From Nitratidesulfovibrio sp. SRB-5 (GTDB lineage Bacteria; Desulfobacterota; Desulfovibrionia; Desulfovibrionales; Desulfovibrionaceae): DNA of 64,000 nt. The stretch covers positions 310,001 to 374,000 of the forward strand of contig NZ_JAIOTY010000002.1 of the NCBI RefSeq assembly GCF_019931275.1. Direction: 5' to 3'. The position numbers and the translations under genes are program-made. Each line of letters opens with the position of its first letter. Position 1 is the first letter of the stretch. The notes below the pieces were generated by a model that had not been told where the DNA came from, did no database searches, and was given only the letters and a program-made list of their open reading frames with translations. Shown one piece after another: positions 20,311 through 29,280 of this stretch.

Positions 20311-22005
20311 CTAGTCCTCCTTGCGGTTGTTGCGGCCACGCGCGGCCAGGCGCAGGAACCCGTGCACGCCCACGGCCAGCACGGACCCGGCAACGGCGAT
20401 CCACCCGGCGGCGTCCACGCCCGCGTTGCGGTCGCGCCCCGGCATCCACACCCCGCCCACGGAGGCAAGGCGGCTGCCAGCGGGCTTGTGGCATTCGCCG
20501 CAGGCCACGGACCGTTCCTTGGGGGCCACCTGGTGGGTGATGGGGTAGTAGTAGACGGTGTCCACGAATTCCAGCTTGCCGCTGAAGGGCAGGTTCAGCG
20601 ACTTCTGCCCGGCTTCCACGGCCTTCATCCAGTCATAGGTCTTCCAGTAGGCGTCGTCGTCCTTGCCGAACAGGTGCGGGGCCACGAAGGTGCGGTTGCC
20701 CGCGTCAAAGGGCTGGCGGCCCCGGTGCGCCTTGAAGGGCATGATGCGCGACCTGGGGTCTGCCGGGTCGCCGTCGATGCGGTTGATTTCCACGGGCTTC
20801 GCGGTGTCGTCGACCTTGTCGGTCAGCAGCAGGAATTCCATGCGTCCGTTGGACCAGTGGTATTCGGGGGTGACGTCCTTTTCCCACCGGAAGTCGCCCT
20901 TCTTGCTGTCGTAGCTGGGCTTGCCGAAGGGCCCCTTTTCCGCAAAGGGCTTGCCGTCCTTCTTCTTGCCCGCGGTGGACCAGTCCCACCACATCTTGGT
21001 GGCCATCTCGCGCGCAAAGGCGGGAATGTGGCAGGTCTGGCAGGCCAGCTTGTCGGTGTGGTCGTTGGCCTTGTGCCCGGCCTTGTGCGGGGTGGCGGTA
21101 TGGCACGATTCGCAGGCGATGCGGTGCACCCGGTCGTCGTCGAGCACGCTCTTGCGTTCGGTGAAGGCGGGCTGCTTGTAGGTGCGCCCGGCGATGACGT
21201 GGGCCTCGGTGGTGTGGCAGCGCTGGCAGGTGAAGTTGGCCCCCTTCACGTCCATGTGCACGTCCAGTTCGCGGCCGGGCTTGAACATGGTGGAGTCGAG
21301 GTCGCCGTGCTTCACCGCGTCGCCCCCGCCGCCGTAGAAGTGGCAGGTGCCGCAGTTGTCGCGGGTGGGACGGCCCACAGAGGCGGCAATGGCGTTGTAG
21401 TCGGGCGGGTTGAACGTCTTGCCCTCGAACTCGGTGGGTTCGCTGACCGGCAGCCCGGCCATGGTGGGGAACTTCTTGTAGGTGCCGGTGTGGTCGTGAC
21501 AGACCATGCAGTCCACGTTTTCCTGCGACGAGAAGTCGAACTGCGCGTTCTTCCAGCCGAAGCCCGCGTGGCACGAGGTGCAGCGCGGTTCGTTGGACGG
21601 GATGGCGATGCAGAAGTTGTTGAAGGTGATGCCGCCCTTGCCCATCTTGCGTTCCGGGTCGGCGGGGTCCAGCCAGGTCCAGTGGATGGTCTTGTGCACC
21701 TGCTGCGCGGCGGCGTTGTGGCACGACAGGCAGGCCCTGGTGACTTCCTGCGGCGTGGCGAAGGGCTGTTGCAGGGCCGGGTGGCGGGAGTGGTCGGCGG
21801 TGATGGCGTGGGCCTCCGGCTTCTTCACCGCGCCGGTGGCCCCGGCGGGCACCCCGGTGGCCAGTTGGGCCGAGTGGGCCGGGGGGGCTGGCGCAAGCAG
21901 CGGGGCAAGGCCCGGCAGCAGGAGCAACAGCAGGAGCAGCAGGAACAGCAGGGCTGGGGGCGAACCGCCGTGTGCCCGACGGGCGGAAACGTGTGGCGAC
22001 GACAT
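20311..22005 (-). CDS. Octaheme c-type cytochrome, tetrathionate reductase (OTR) family, membrane anchored
   Basis: A 564-residue exported protein. The signal peptide has a long Leu run (PPALLFLLLLLLLLLPG). Eight CxxCH sites appear in order: CLSCH, CTSCH, CMVCH, CGTCH, CQRCH, CESCH, CQTCH, CGECH. A C-terminal anchor lies at WIAVAGSVLAVGVHGFL. Octaheme proteins of this family reduce tetrathionate, nitrite or hydroxylamine in vitro; the in vivo substrate here is unknown. AAGGAGGAGTCCAC precedes the ATG. It sits between the Fe-S/membrane fusion gene (44 bp upstream) and the cytochrome b gene, as a quinol-linked periplasmic redox complex. Confidence 0.92.
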   Translation of the reverse strand: MSSPHVSARRAHGGSPPALLFLLLLLLLLLPGLAPLLAPAPPAHSAQLATGVPAGATGAVKKPEAHAITADHSRHPALQQPFATPQEVTRACLSCHNAAAQQVHKTIHWTWLDPADPERKMGKGGITFNNFCIAIPSNEPRCTSCHAGFGWKNAQFDFSSQENVDCMVCHDHTGTYKKFPTMAGLPVSEPTEFEGKTFNPPDYNAIAASVGRPTRDNCGTCHFYGGGGDAVKHGDLDSTMFKPGRELDVHMDVKGANFTCQRCHTTEAHVIAGRTYKQPAFTERKSVLDDDRVHRIACESCHTATPHKAGHKANDHTDKLACQTCHIPAFAREMATKMWWDWSTAGKKKDGKPFAEKGPFGKPSYDSKKGDFRWEKDVTPEYHWSNGRMEFLLLTDKVDDTAKPVEINRIDGDPADPRSRIMPFKAHRGRQPFDAGNRTFVAPHLFGKDDDAYWKTYDWMKAVEAGQKSLNLPFSGKLEFVDTVYYYPITHQVAPKERSVACGECHKPAGSRLASVGGVWMPGRDRNAGVDAAGWIAVAGSVLAVGVHGFLRLAARGRNNRKED

Positions 22006-22049
22006 GTGGACTCCTCCTTGGGCTTCAGGCGTCAACGGTAAACCCTGCG

Positions 22050-23858
22050 CTACGCGCGGGGCGGATGTTCGGGATGGTGATGGTCCGGGGGCGCGGGCCG
22101 GGCTGCGGACCGGGACGCCGGGACGGGGGCGGTCCAGGCGGAGCGGCCCGTCAGGGCCAGCGCCAGCGAGGCCATGCCCAGCAGCCCGGCAAGACCCAGA
22201 TGCGTCCAGTCCAGGTACATGGTCAGGGTGGGGCCCCAGTCGAAGCCGGGCAGGTTCTTGGCCACCCGCATGCCCCCGGTGACGATGAGGGCCGCCACCA
22301 GCCACAGGCGCAGCGTGCCGCCGCCCGTCAGGTGATACGGGGCGGGGTGGCGATACGGGGTGGGGTGGCGGTGCGGGGCGAACAGGCGGGGGATGCGCGG
22401 CCCGGCAAGGGCCCGCACGGCCAGCCATGCGGAAAGGGCCAGCAGCACGGCGGCGGCCCCGTAGTGCAGCAGATGGGTGAAATGGAAGTCGGCGGTCCAG
22501 GCCAGACCGGGCACCGCGGCAATGCCGTAGCGCGCGGCAATGGGCATCTGGGCCATGCCGGTGACGCCGAGCACCGTGGCGCAGGCGATCCACAGCCAGC
22601 GGGCCACGGGCCGGAGATGGGCCGGGGATGCGGCGTCAGGGATACCCATGGTGCCCGGCGCGCCTGCCGTGGTGGACGCATTCGGCGCGCCCGCATCGTT
22701 GGCGTCCGCACGGGCCATGTCGCCGATGCCGCGCGCCACGCGCAGCAGGGCGGCCCCGGCACCGGCCAGCGGCGCGGTGACCAGCGCGGCGGCCAGCATG
22801 GTCTCGCCCCGCATGGCATCGCCCACGGCACGGAAGTGCGGCCTGCCGGGGCCCAGCGTGGCGGCGGGCTGTGCCGGAGCCTTTCCGGTGTCCTGCCCGC
22901 CGTCTTGCTTGCCATCCTGCATGGAAACGGGCTTCGCCGCCGTTGTGGCGGCCTCCAGCGCCGCCTGAATGTCCGTGAAGGGCACGGGTGAAAGATAGAT
23001 GGTCGATGTGCCGCCGTTCTCGTCCAGCCCGTACAGATGCCCGCCGCGTTCGGCGGCCAGGCGGCGGGCCTGTGCAATGACGGCGTCGCGCGGGCCGATG
23101 GACTGCACCGCGTTGGGGCAGGCTTCGATGCAGGCCGGGGTGCTGCCCCGCGCCACCACGTCGGCGCAGCGGTCGCACTTGTACATCACGCCGTTGCCCG
23201 CGTAGCGGGGCAGCAGGTCCAGGTACAGGCCCACGCCGGTCTGGCGCTGGGGAATCTGCCACGGGCACACCGTGCGGCACTTGGCCCCGCCCAGGCAGAT
23301 GTCCGCGTCGATGGACACGGTGCCGCTGGCCTCGCGCCGGGCCGCGCCCCACGGGCACAGGTTGGCGCAGGGCGGGTTGTCGCAGTGCAGGCAGCGGCGG
23401 GGGATGTTCAGTTCCACCTGCTGCCCGCCGTGCTGCACTGTCACGTTCTGGATGTACAGCCAGTTGTAGGGGGTCAGGCGGTCGTCCGTGTCGCGCCGGG
23501 CGGACCAGTCCTCGGCCTTTACCGAGGCCGGGAACATGGGCGGAAAGGGTTTTCGGGGTTCCGGATACCGGGCCGCGTTGCGTTCGCGGCAGGCCTGCAC
23601 GCAGGCTCCGCAGCCCACGCAGGCGGAAATGTCGATGAGCGTGGCCAGCGGGCCGTCGTTTCCGGATGCTCCCCGTCCGGAGGGCACGGATGTGTTGCCA
23701 CCCACACCCGCACCCTCCGCCGTGGAGGGGAACATGCCGGTTGCGAGGGAGGCGGACCCGGCGAGCCCGGTGCCCGCAAGGCCCTTGAGGAAACCGCGCC
23801 GCGAAAGGCGGCGGGGGGATGCTGTGTCGATGGTGCGTGCGATCATCATGTCGTCCAT
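22050..23858 (-). CDS. TAT-exported 4Fe-4S protein fused to a membrane domain
   Basis: A 602-residue protein. The twin-arginine signal is SRRGFLKGLAG (about 19-29). A ferredoxin-like DMSO reductase B-type domain has four Cys clusters (CVGCGACVQAC, CLHCDNPPCANLC, CLGGAKCRTVC, CDRCADVV...CIEAC). From about residue 360 there are several membrane helices, ending in WLWIACATVLG, LHYGAAAVLLALSAWL, LWLVAALIVTGG and LGLAGLLGMASLALA. Fe-S and NrfD/cytochrome-b-like parts are usually separate proteins, so the fusion is notable. A 17-bp coding repeat gives HRHPTPYRHPAPYH at about 519-532. The start is uncertain: no good RBS, and a second ATG lies four codons in. Confidence 0.85.
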   Translation of the reverse strand: MDDMMIARTIDTASPRRLSRRGFLKGLAGTGLAGSASLATGMFPSTAEGAGVGGNTSVPSGRGASGNDGPLATLIDISACVGCGACVQACRERNAARYPEPRKPFPPMFPASVKAEDWSARRDTDDRLTPYNWLYIQNVTVQHGGQQVELNIPRRCLHCDNPPCANLCPWGAARREASGTVSIDADICLGGAKCRTVCPWQIPQRQTGVGLYLDLLPRYAGNGVMYKCDRCADVVARGSTPACIEACPNAVQSIGPRDAVIAQARRLAAERGGHLYGLDENGGTSTIYLSPVPFTDIQAALEAATTAAKPVSMQDGKQDGGQDTGKAPAQPAATLGPGRPHFRAVGDAMRGETMLAAALVTAPLAGAGAALLRVARGIGDMARADANDAGAPNASTTAGAPGTMGIPDAASPAHLRPVARWLWIACATVLGVTGMAQMPIAARYGIAAVPGLAWTADFHFTHLLHYGAAAVLLALSAWLAVRALAGPRIPRLFAPHRHPTPYRHPAPYHLTGGGTLRLWLVAALIVTGGMRVAKNLPGFDWGPTLTMYLDWTHLGLAGLLGMASLALALTGRSAWTAPVPASRSAARPAPPDHHHPEHPPRA

Positions 23859-24394
23859 GTGCGGGTGGAGATATGGCGCGGTGCGCCAGCGTGGCGCATC
23901 GTCCGCTTGTCACTTGCTTTTGAGCAGGAAGCATGCCCGAGCGTTAGAATTTCGGCTTGTCGTTTTCTGGCAGGGCGTTGCGTGAGTGATGGCAGTGAGA
24001 AAGCCTGCTTGCGCGGTGTGGAATATTCGGCATATGATGCGACATATGGCGAAAAATTAATCACATGCCGCGCCATGCTCCATGGCTGGCATGGGGCTGT
24101 CCGGTGACGCACGCCATCCGCCCATGGGGGTGCGTGTGCGGATTGTCATGCGGGGCAGGATGTTGCGCGACGGCGTGCGCATCCGGCGCATGGCCTGCCC
24201 GGTGGCCGCAACAGGTGCGGCAACGGCCCCGAAGCTGCATGGTGATGGACGCGCCCACGGCACGGCAGCGCACCCGGTACCGCTCCGGCATCCAGCCGTC
24301 CCCCAGTTTCGCCATTTCGCCGTCCCCCCATCCCGCCGTCCCGGCAATCCGGTAATCCGGCAACCCGGCCCCCGCCACCCGAAGGAGAACGCCC
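23859..24394. other. Divergent regulatory region of the octaheme cytochrome operon
   Basis: A 536-bp gap between the divergent Fe-S gene and the sigma-54 activator gene, clearly less GC-rich near 23930-24060. It holds the dyad CATATG-ATGCGA-CATATG (24030-24047) and TATGAT that could serve as a -10. A TGGCA...TTGC match at 23968-23981 is one base too short for a sigma-54 site. No gene was found. Confidence 0.5.
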
Positions 24395-25960
24395 ATGGAC
24401 GCCCTTGAATCAGGCCGCTTCCTGCGCGAGGTCATCAACACCATCAACGACGGCTTTTTCCTGGTGGGGCCGGACGGGCGCATCCTGATGGCCAATCCGG
24501 CCCTGGAGCGGCTGACCGGCTACGAGGCGGGCGAACTGGTGGGCCAGACCTGCGCGGTGCTCAACTGCGACGCCTGCGTGCGCTCGCGCTCGCTGGGCGG
24601 CGGCCACTGGTGCCGCCTGTTCGACCGCAAGGACGAGCACCGCAAGCGCTGCACCCTGGTGCGGCGCGACGGCACCTCCATCACCGTGCTCAAGAACGCC
24701 AAGGTGCTGAAGGAGGATGGCCGGGTCATCGCGGCGGTGGAGACCATCACCGACATTTCCGCCGTGGTGGAAAAGGACCGCCGCATCGAGGAGCTTTCGC
24801 GCCTGCTGGGTTCGGACGAGGGGTTCGCGGGCATGGTGGGCACCTCGCCCGCCATGCAGCGGGTGTTCAAGATCATCGAGCGGGCGGCGGAAAGCGACGC
24901 CCCGGTGCTGGTGCTGGGGGCGTCGGGCACGGGCAAGGAACTGGCGGCGCGGGCCATCCACGAACTGGGCCGCCGCAAGAACGGGGCCTATGTGCAGCTG
25001 AACTGCGCGGCCCTGAACGAGGCGCTGCTGGAAAGCGAACTGTTCGGCCACGTGCGCGGGGCGTTCACCGGGGCCATCCGTGACCGGCAGGGCCGGTTCG
25101 AGGCGGCCCACGGCGGCGACATCTTTCTGGACGAGATCGGCGACATCCCCCTGCCCATCCAGGTAAAGCTGCTGCGCGTGCTGGAGACCAAGCGCATCGA
25201 GCGGGTGGGCGACAACGCCTCGCGCGAGGTGGACGTGCGCATCATTGCCGCCACCAACCGAGACCTGGGGCGGCTGGTGCGGGCGGGCAGGTTCCGCGAG
25301 GACCTGCTGTTCCGCATCAACGTCATCCCCATCCACCTGCCGCCGCTGGCCGACCGGCGAGAGGACATTCCCCTGCTGGCCGCCCATTTCCTGAAGGGCA
25401 TCCGCGAGCGTGACGGACGCGACGTGACCGGCCTGACACCGGAGGCCCTGCGCCTGCTCACGGCGTACGGCTGGCCCGGCAACGTGCGCGAACTGCGCAG
25501 CGCGCTGGAATATGCCTGCGTCATCGCCGAAGGCGGGCGGCTGGGCGTGGAGCACCTGCCGCAGCATATCGCCGGGGCGGGCTGGCACCCGGAATGCGCC
25601 GGGTCGGGCGGGACGGGCGGCGTTGCGGGGAACGCCAGTCACGCCGATCACGCCAATCATCCGGGAGCAGGCGACAGGCATCCGGACCTGCACCCGGCGC
25701 AAGTGGGGCACGGACCGCACGGAAGCGGAGAGGGCACCGCCCGGCGGGGTGGTGATGCTGGGGGCATGCCCGCCGGGGCGTTTGTCTACGGGGGGCGTCC
25801 CGCCCGACACGAGCGCGAACGGGCCGAACTGGTGGAGGCGTTGCGCGCCGCCGGAGGCAATGTGTCCGAGGCTGCACGGCTGCTGGGGGTGCACCGGGGC
25901 ACGGTGCGCAACCGCATGCTGCGCTTCGGGATAGATGTGCACAAGGCGGTGGCCGGGTAG
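24395..25960 (+). CDS. Sigma-54-dependent transcriptional activator with PAS domain
   Basis: A 521-residue enhancer-binding protein. The N-terminal PAS (about 8-128) has a cysteine-rich insert ([32 protein letters not shown]), suggesting redox or metal sensing. The AAA+ domain (about 143-385) carries Walker A GASGTGKE, the sigma-54 contact loop [15 protein letters not shown], Walker B IFLDEIGD and the Arg finger region. The Fis-type HTH is at the end ([20 protein letters not shown]). A 75-residue Gly/His-rich linker separates AAA+ and HTH. Divergent position makes it the probable regulator of the octaheme cytochrome operon. Confidence 0.92.
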   Translation: MDALESGRFLREVINTINDGFFLVGPDGRILMANPALERLTGYEAGELVGQTCAVLNCDACVRSRSLGGGHWCRLFDRKDEHRKRCTLVRRDGTSITVLKNAKVLKEDGRVIAAVETITDISAVVEKDRRIEELSRLLGSDEGFAGMVGTSPAMQRVFKIIERAAESDAPVLVLGASGTGKELAARAIHELGRRKNGAYVQLNCAALNEALLESELFGHVRGAFTGAIRDRQGRFEAAHGGDIFLDEIGDIPLPIQVKLLRVLETKRIERVGDNASREVDVRIIAATNRDLGRLVRAGRFREDLLFRINVIPIHLPPLADRREDIPLLAAHFLKGIRERDGRDVTGLTPEALRLLTAYGWPGNVRELRSALEYACVIAEGGRLGVEHLPQHIAGAGWHPECAGSGGTGGVAGNASHADHANHPGAGDRHPDLHPAQVGHGPHGSGEGTARRGGDAGGMPAGAFVYGGRPARHERERAELVEALRAAGGNVSEAARLLGVHRGTVRNRMLRFGIDVHKAVAG

Positions 25961-26143
25961 CCCGCCGATCCTCATGCGGCGCTGCGGGAAAGGGGGGCGG
26001 GGCGCTTCGGCACCTTGCCCCCGGCTGTGTCCTTCTTATTGTAAAGCCGTTGCGCGCCAGCGGCCAGACGCCCCCGCGCCAGTGGACAGCCGCCCGTTGC
26101 CGGGAGTATAGAAGGCGGCATCCGCACGGACGCGCTCCGTGTC

Positions 26144-26188
26144 CGCCCGACACGCCCGACACGCAGGACACGCCGGACACGCCGGACA
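26144..26188. repeat. 9-bp tandem repeat upstream of lipoprotein gene
   Basis: Five 9-bp units of CGCCCGACA / CGCCGGACA lie in the 295-bp gap between the activator gene and the lipoprotein gene. Nothing else is recognisable in the gap. Confidence 0.75.
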
Positions 26189-26255
26189 CACCGGCCCCCC
26201 CGGCACGCCGGGCCCGCCACACCGACACATTCCCCACGCACCAGAGGTCTACTTC

Positions 26256-26657
26256 ATGTTCGCCATTCGCCGCTTCCGTCCCGCCGCCGTGCTGGCCCTG
26301 TGCGCCCTGAGCGTGCTGCCCGTCCTGCTCGCCGCCTGCGGGGGGCGTCAGCAGCCCGCGCCGCAGGTTCGGGAACAGGCCCTGCCCGCCAGGCCCATTC
26401 TGGAATTCATGACCGGCAATCCGGCAGGGGCTTCCGCCGTGCTGGACGACCCGGAATTCGGCACCGGCATCCGGGTGGTGGTGGAGGGGCTGTTCACCTC
26501 GGCCACCGGAGAGGAATGCCGCCGCGCCACCCTGCTTTCGCAGCATGGCGAGGCAGAAGTGGTCATCGCCTGCCGTCCGGCGGGCAGCGGCGACGACGTC
26601 GCGTGGCAGATGGCCCCCCGCATCTGGGGGCAGGGGATAGCCCGGCCCGCGCAATAG
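26256..26657 (+). CDS. Small lipoprotein
   Basis: A 133-residue protein with a signal peptide and lipobox LLAAC (Cys at about 28), so it is lipid-anchored in the envelope. The mature part has two Cys residues (EECRRATL, VVIACRPAG) that may form a disulfide. No family recognised. It precedes the OPX gene by 321 bp in the same direction, so a role in the same polysaccharide-export locus is possible. Confidence 0.75.
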   Translation: MFAIRRFRPAAVLALCALSVLPVLLAACGGRQQPAPQVREQALPARPILEFMTGNPAGASAVLDDPEFGTGIRVVVEGLFTSATGEECRRATLLSQHGEAEVVIACRPAGSGDDVAWQMAPRIWGQGIARPAQ

Positions 26658-26718
26658 GAATTTTTCATGCCGCCGGGGTGGCCAAACGGGGCCAACCGTT
26701 CGGAATGGCCCGACCCGC

Positions 26719-26833
26719 CGGACTGGTCAGTCGGACTGGCCGAATTGGCCGAATTGGCCGAATTGGCCGGACAGGCCTGACTGGCCTGACTGGTCGAATT
26801 GGCCTGACTGGCCTGACTGGCCGGACGGGCCTG
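26719..26833. repeat. 9-bp degenerate tandem repeat upstream of OPX gene
   Basis: About 115 bp built from 9-bp units such as TGGCCGAAT and TGGCCTGAC, filling a third of the 321-bp gap between the lipoprotein and OPX genes. No gene in the gap. Confidence 0.8.
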
Positions 26834-26978
26834 CCCCGGCATGCCCGGCGCCAGCGCCGGAGGGCCCTCCGCTTCGGGCGGTGCGCGCCGCTTGCGCCGC
26901 AACCATCACCACGAATACACACGCTTTCATCCGCCGGGTGCGCACCGCGCCCGGCGTAGCCAATTACGGATACCTGCC

Positions 26979-28655
26979 ATGGATACCGCACCGCTTTTCC
27001 GTCACGCCGCGCCCCGTCACGTCGCACCCTGCCGCGCGGGGGCTGCCGCATGGCTGCCCGCCCTTTTCCTGCTGCTTGTACTGGCCGCGCTGCTTGGCCC
27101 GGCCCGCACCATTGCGCTTGCCGCGCCGTCCGAGGCCAAGTCGCCCGCATCTTCCGGAGCCGCCCCTGTTCCCGGTGCAGATTTGCCGCCCTTTGCCGCC
27201 AACCTGTTCCAGGGCAACTTCGGGCAGGCCCGCAGCGCCGAGGCGCGCGAACTGACCCCCGGCGACCGGCTGGTGCTGCGCCTGTGGGGCGACCGCAATT
27301 TCGACGGCGTGGTCACGGTGAACGACGCGGGCGAGATAGACCTGCAAGACCTGGGAGCCCTGCCCGTGGCGGGCCTTGCCCAGGCCCAGGTGACCGAGGC
27401 CATCCGCAGCAAGCTCAGCGCGTCCGGCGTGGAGAACGTGCAGGTTTACGTCAGCCCGCTGGACGGGCGGCCCGTGTCGGTCTTCGTCACCGGGTTCGTC
27501 ATGAAGCCGGGCCGCTACAACGGCGCGCCGTCCGATTCGGTGCTGGCCTTCCTGGACCGGGCGGGCGGCATCGATCCCCGGCGCGGCAGCTACCGCACCA
27601 TCCGCCTGCTGCGCGGCGGGGCGGAACTGGGCAGCTTCGACCTGTATCCCTTCGCGCTGAAGGGCGCGCTGCCGCTGGTGCGCCTGCTGGATGGCGACAC
27701 CATCGTGGTGGGCGAAAAGGGCCCCGCCGTATCCGCCAGCGGCGAAATACGCAACGCCGCGCGTTTCGAATTCCGCAAGGGCGAGGCCACCGGGGCCAGG
27801 CTGGCCGAAATGGCCGACCCGCTGGCCACGGCCTCGCACGCCAGCATCGTGGGCACCCGCAACGGCGCGCCCTTCAACCTGTACCTGCCCCTGCGCGAAT
27901 TCCGCACCCTGCCGCTGGCCGACGGCGACCGGGTGGAGTTTCTGGCCGACACCCCCGGCGACACCATAATGGTCGAGGTGCAGGGCGCCATCCGCGGCGC
28001 GTCGCGCTTTCCGCTGAAGCGCACCGCCCGCCTGCGCGACGTGCAGCAGTACATTGCCGTGGATGCCGACCGGGCCGACCTTTCCGGCCTGTACATCAAG
28101 CGCCGCAGCGTGGCGATCCGCCAGAAGCGCGCCATCGAGGACGCCCTGCGCAGGCTGGAGGAAAGCTCGTTCACGGCCACCTCGGCCAGCCCGGAAGAGG
28201 CGCAGATCCGCAACCACGAGGCGGAGATGATCGCCAAGTTCGCCGAAAAGGCCCGCAACGTGACGCCCGAGGGCATCGTGGTGGTGGGCAGCGGCGGCAA
28301 GGTGGCCGACATCGCGCTGGAGGACGGCGACGTCATCGTCATCCCCGAAAAGAGCGACGTGGTGCTGGTGACCGGAGAGGTGGTGATGCCCCAGGCCATC
28401 GTGTGGAACGGCGACAGGCGCCTGAAGGACTATGTGCGCGGCGCGGGCGGCTACACCAACCGCGCGGACACCGGCACCATCCTGCTGGTGCGCCCCAACG
28501 GCGAGGTGTTCCGCACGTCCGACACCACCATCGCGGCGGGCGACCAGCTGCTGGTGCTGCCGCGCGTGGATTCCAAGAATCTGCAGACGGTCAAGGACAT
28601 GTCGCAGATTCTCTACCAGATCGCGGTGGCCACCAAGGTGGTCATCGGGCTGTAG
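26979..28655 (+). CDS. Polysaccharide export protein (OPX/Wza family)
   Basis: A 558-residue periplasmic/outer-membrane export component. A signal-like hydrophobic segment (WLPALFLLLVLAALLGPA, about 25-42) lacks a clear lipobox Cys. The Poly_export domain starts at LTPGDRLVLRLWGD (about 92) and is followed by SLBB-type repeats (VFVTGFVMKPGRY, MVEVQGAIRGASRFPL, VVLVTGEVVMPQAIVW). It probably forms the conduit for a capsule or exopolysaccharide. The C-terminus ends at VVIGL with no membrane helix. No polymerase or flippase is nearby in the window. Confidence 0.9.
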   Translation: MDTAPLFRHAAPRHVAPCRAGAAAWLPALFLLLVLAALLGPARTIALAAPSEAKSPASSGAAPVPGADLPPFAANLFQGNFGQARSAEARELTPGDRLVLRLWGDRNFDGVVTVNDAGEIDLQDLGALPVAGLAQAQVTEAIRSKLSASGVENVQVYVSPLDGRPVSVFVTGFVMKPGRYNGAPSDSVLAFLDRAGGIDPRRGSYRTIRLLRGGAELGSFDLYPFALKGALPLVRLLDGDTIVVGEKGPAVSASGEIRNAARFEFRKGEATGARLAEMADPLATASHASIVGTRNGAPFNLYLPLREFRTLPLADGDRVEFLADTPGDTIMVEVQGAIRGASRFPLKRTARLRDVQQYIAVDADRADLSGLYIKRRSVAIRQKRAIEDALRRLEESSFTATSASPEEAQIRNHEAEMIAKFAEKARNVTPEGIVVVGSGGKVADIALEDGDVIVIPEKSDVVLVTGEVVMPQAIVWNGDRRLKDYVRGAGGYTNRADTGTILLVRPNGEVFRTSDTTIAAGDQLLVLPRVDSKNLQTVKDMSQILYQIAVATKVVIGL

Positions 28656-28682
28656 GCCCTCGGTGGCTGCCGGGAGACGGAC

Positions 28683-28949
28683 ATGAAGGATGCCGACATG
28701 AAGGACGCTTCCAGGGGCGCTCCCGGGGACGCTTCGGAAGCGGGCCTGACCGAGGAGGAACGCCGCGCCCTGCGCGCCGCCCGGCGTGATGCCCTGCTGG
28801 ACGTGCCGCTGGACCTGCGCACCCGCGTGCAGGAGGACAAGCGCCGCAAGCGGCGCGATGCCCCCAAGCACAAGGGGCGGGCCTTAGAGGACGACGGCGG
28901 CGGGGCCGGGGGCAGGAGCGGAACGAGGGGAAAGGACGGGGACGACTAG
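28683..28949 (+). CDS. Small charged protein of unknown function
   Basis: An 88-residue, very charged protein, with GGAG before the ATG and 27 bp after the OPX stop, so probably in the same operon. The centre (LTEEERRALRAARRDALLDVPLDL) looks helical; the tail is Gly/Asp/Lys-rich and likely disordered. Not recognised. Confidence 0.55.
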   Translation: MKDADMKDASRGAPGDASEAGLTEEERRALRAARRDALLDVPLDLRTRVQEDKRRKRRDAPKHKGRALEDDGGGAGGRSGTRGKDGDD

Positions 28950-28984
28950 TCGGACAGGACTGGATCGGGCCGTGCCGTGCCGGA

Positions 28985-29048
28985 CCGGACCGGGGCAGTG
29001 CCGGACCGGGGCAGTGCCAGACCGGGGCAGTGCCAGACCGGCCCGTGC
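28985..29048. repeat. 16-bp tandem repeat
   Basis: Three near-identical copies of CCGGACCGGGGCAGTG and a partial fourth, in the 331-bp gap before the convergent GAF gene. The rest of the gap holds the terminator at 29162. Confidence 0.8.
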
Positions 29049-29161
29049 GGGGCCGGATTGAACCGGGTTGAAACGGACTGGGACGGGCGCTGCCGAGCGT
29101 GCCGGGACGAACGGTATTTTCAGGCAGGTTCCCTGCGGGGGGCCTCCGGACGGAATGACGG

Positions 29162-29199
29162 AAAGAGCGCCGATGGATTGCATCCATCGGCGCTCTTTT
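29162..29199. terminator. Bidirectional terminator after the OPX locus
   Basis: A 17-bp stem with a 3-nt loop (core GCGCCGATGGAT / ATCCATCGGCGC) flanked by AAA on one side and TTTT on the other, so it works on both strands between the convergent OPX locus and the GAF gene. Confidence 0.85.
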
Positions 29200-29280
29200 C
29201 GTTCCGGCCATGCCGGGGAATTTCCATCAAAGGGTCAAGGCTCGCGGGACAGGGGCTGGCCGCACGCCCTGCCGTGGCGG

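Noticed and set aside
23968-23981. TGGCAGGGCGTTGC as a sigma-54 promoter
   Set aside because: GG to GC spacing is one base short of the required -24/-12 distance, and it points toward the activator gene instead of the cytochrome operon.
26144-26833. CRISPR array
   Set aside because: Repeats are 9 bp, directly adjacent and degenerate; there are no unique spacers and no cas genes in the window.
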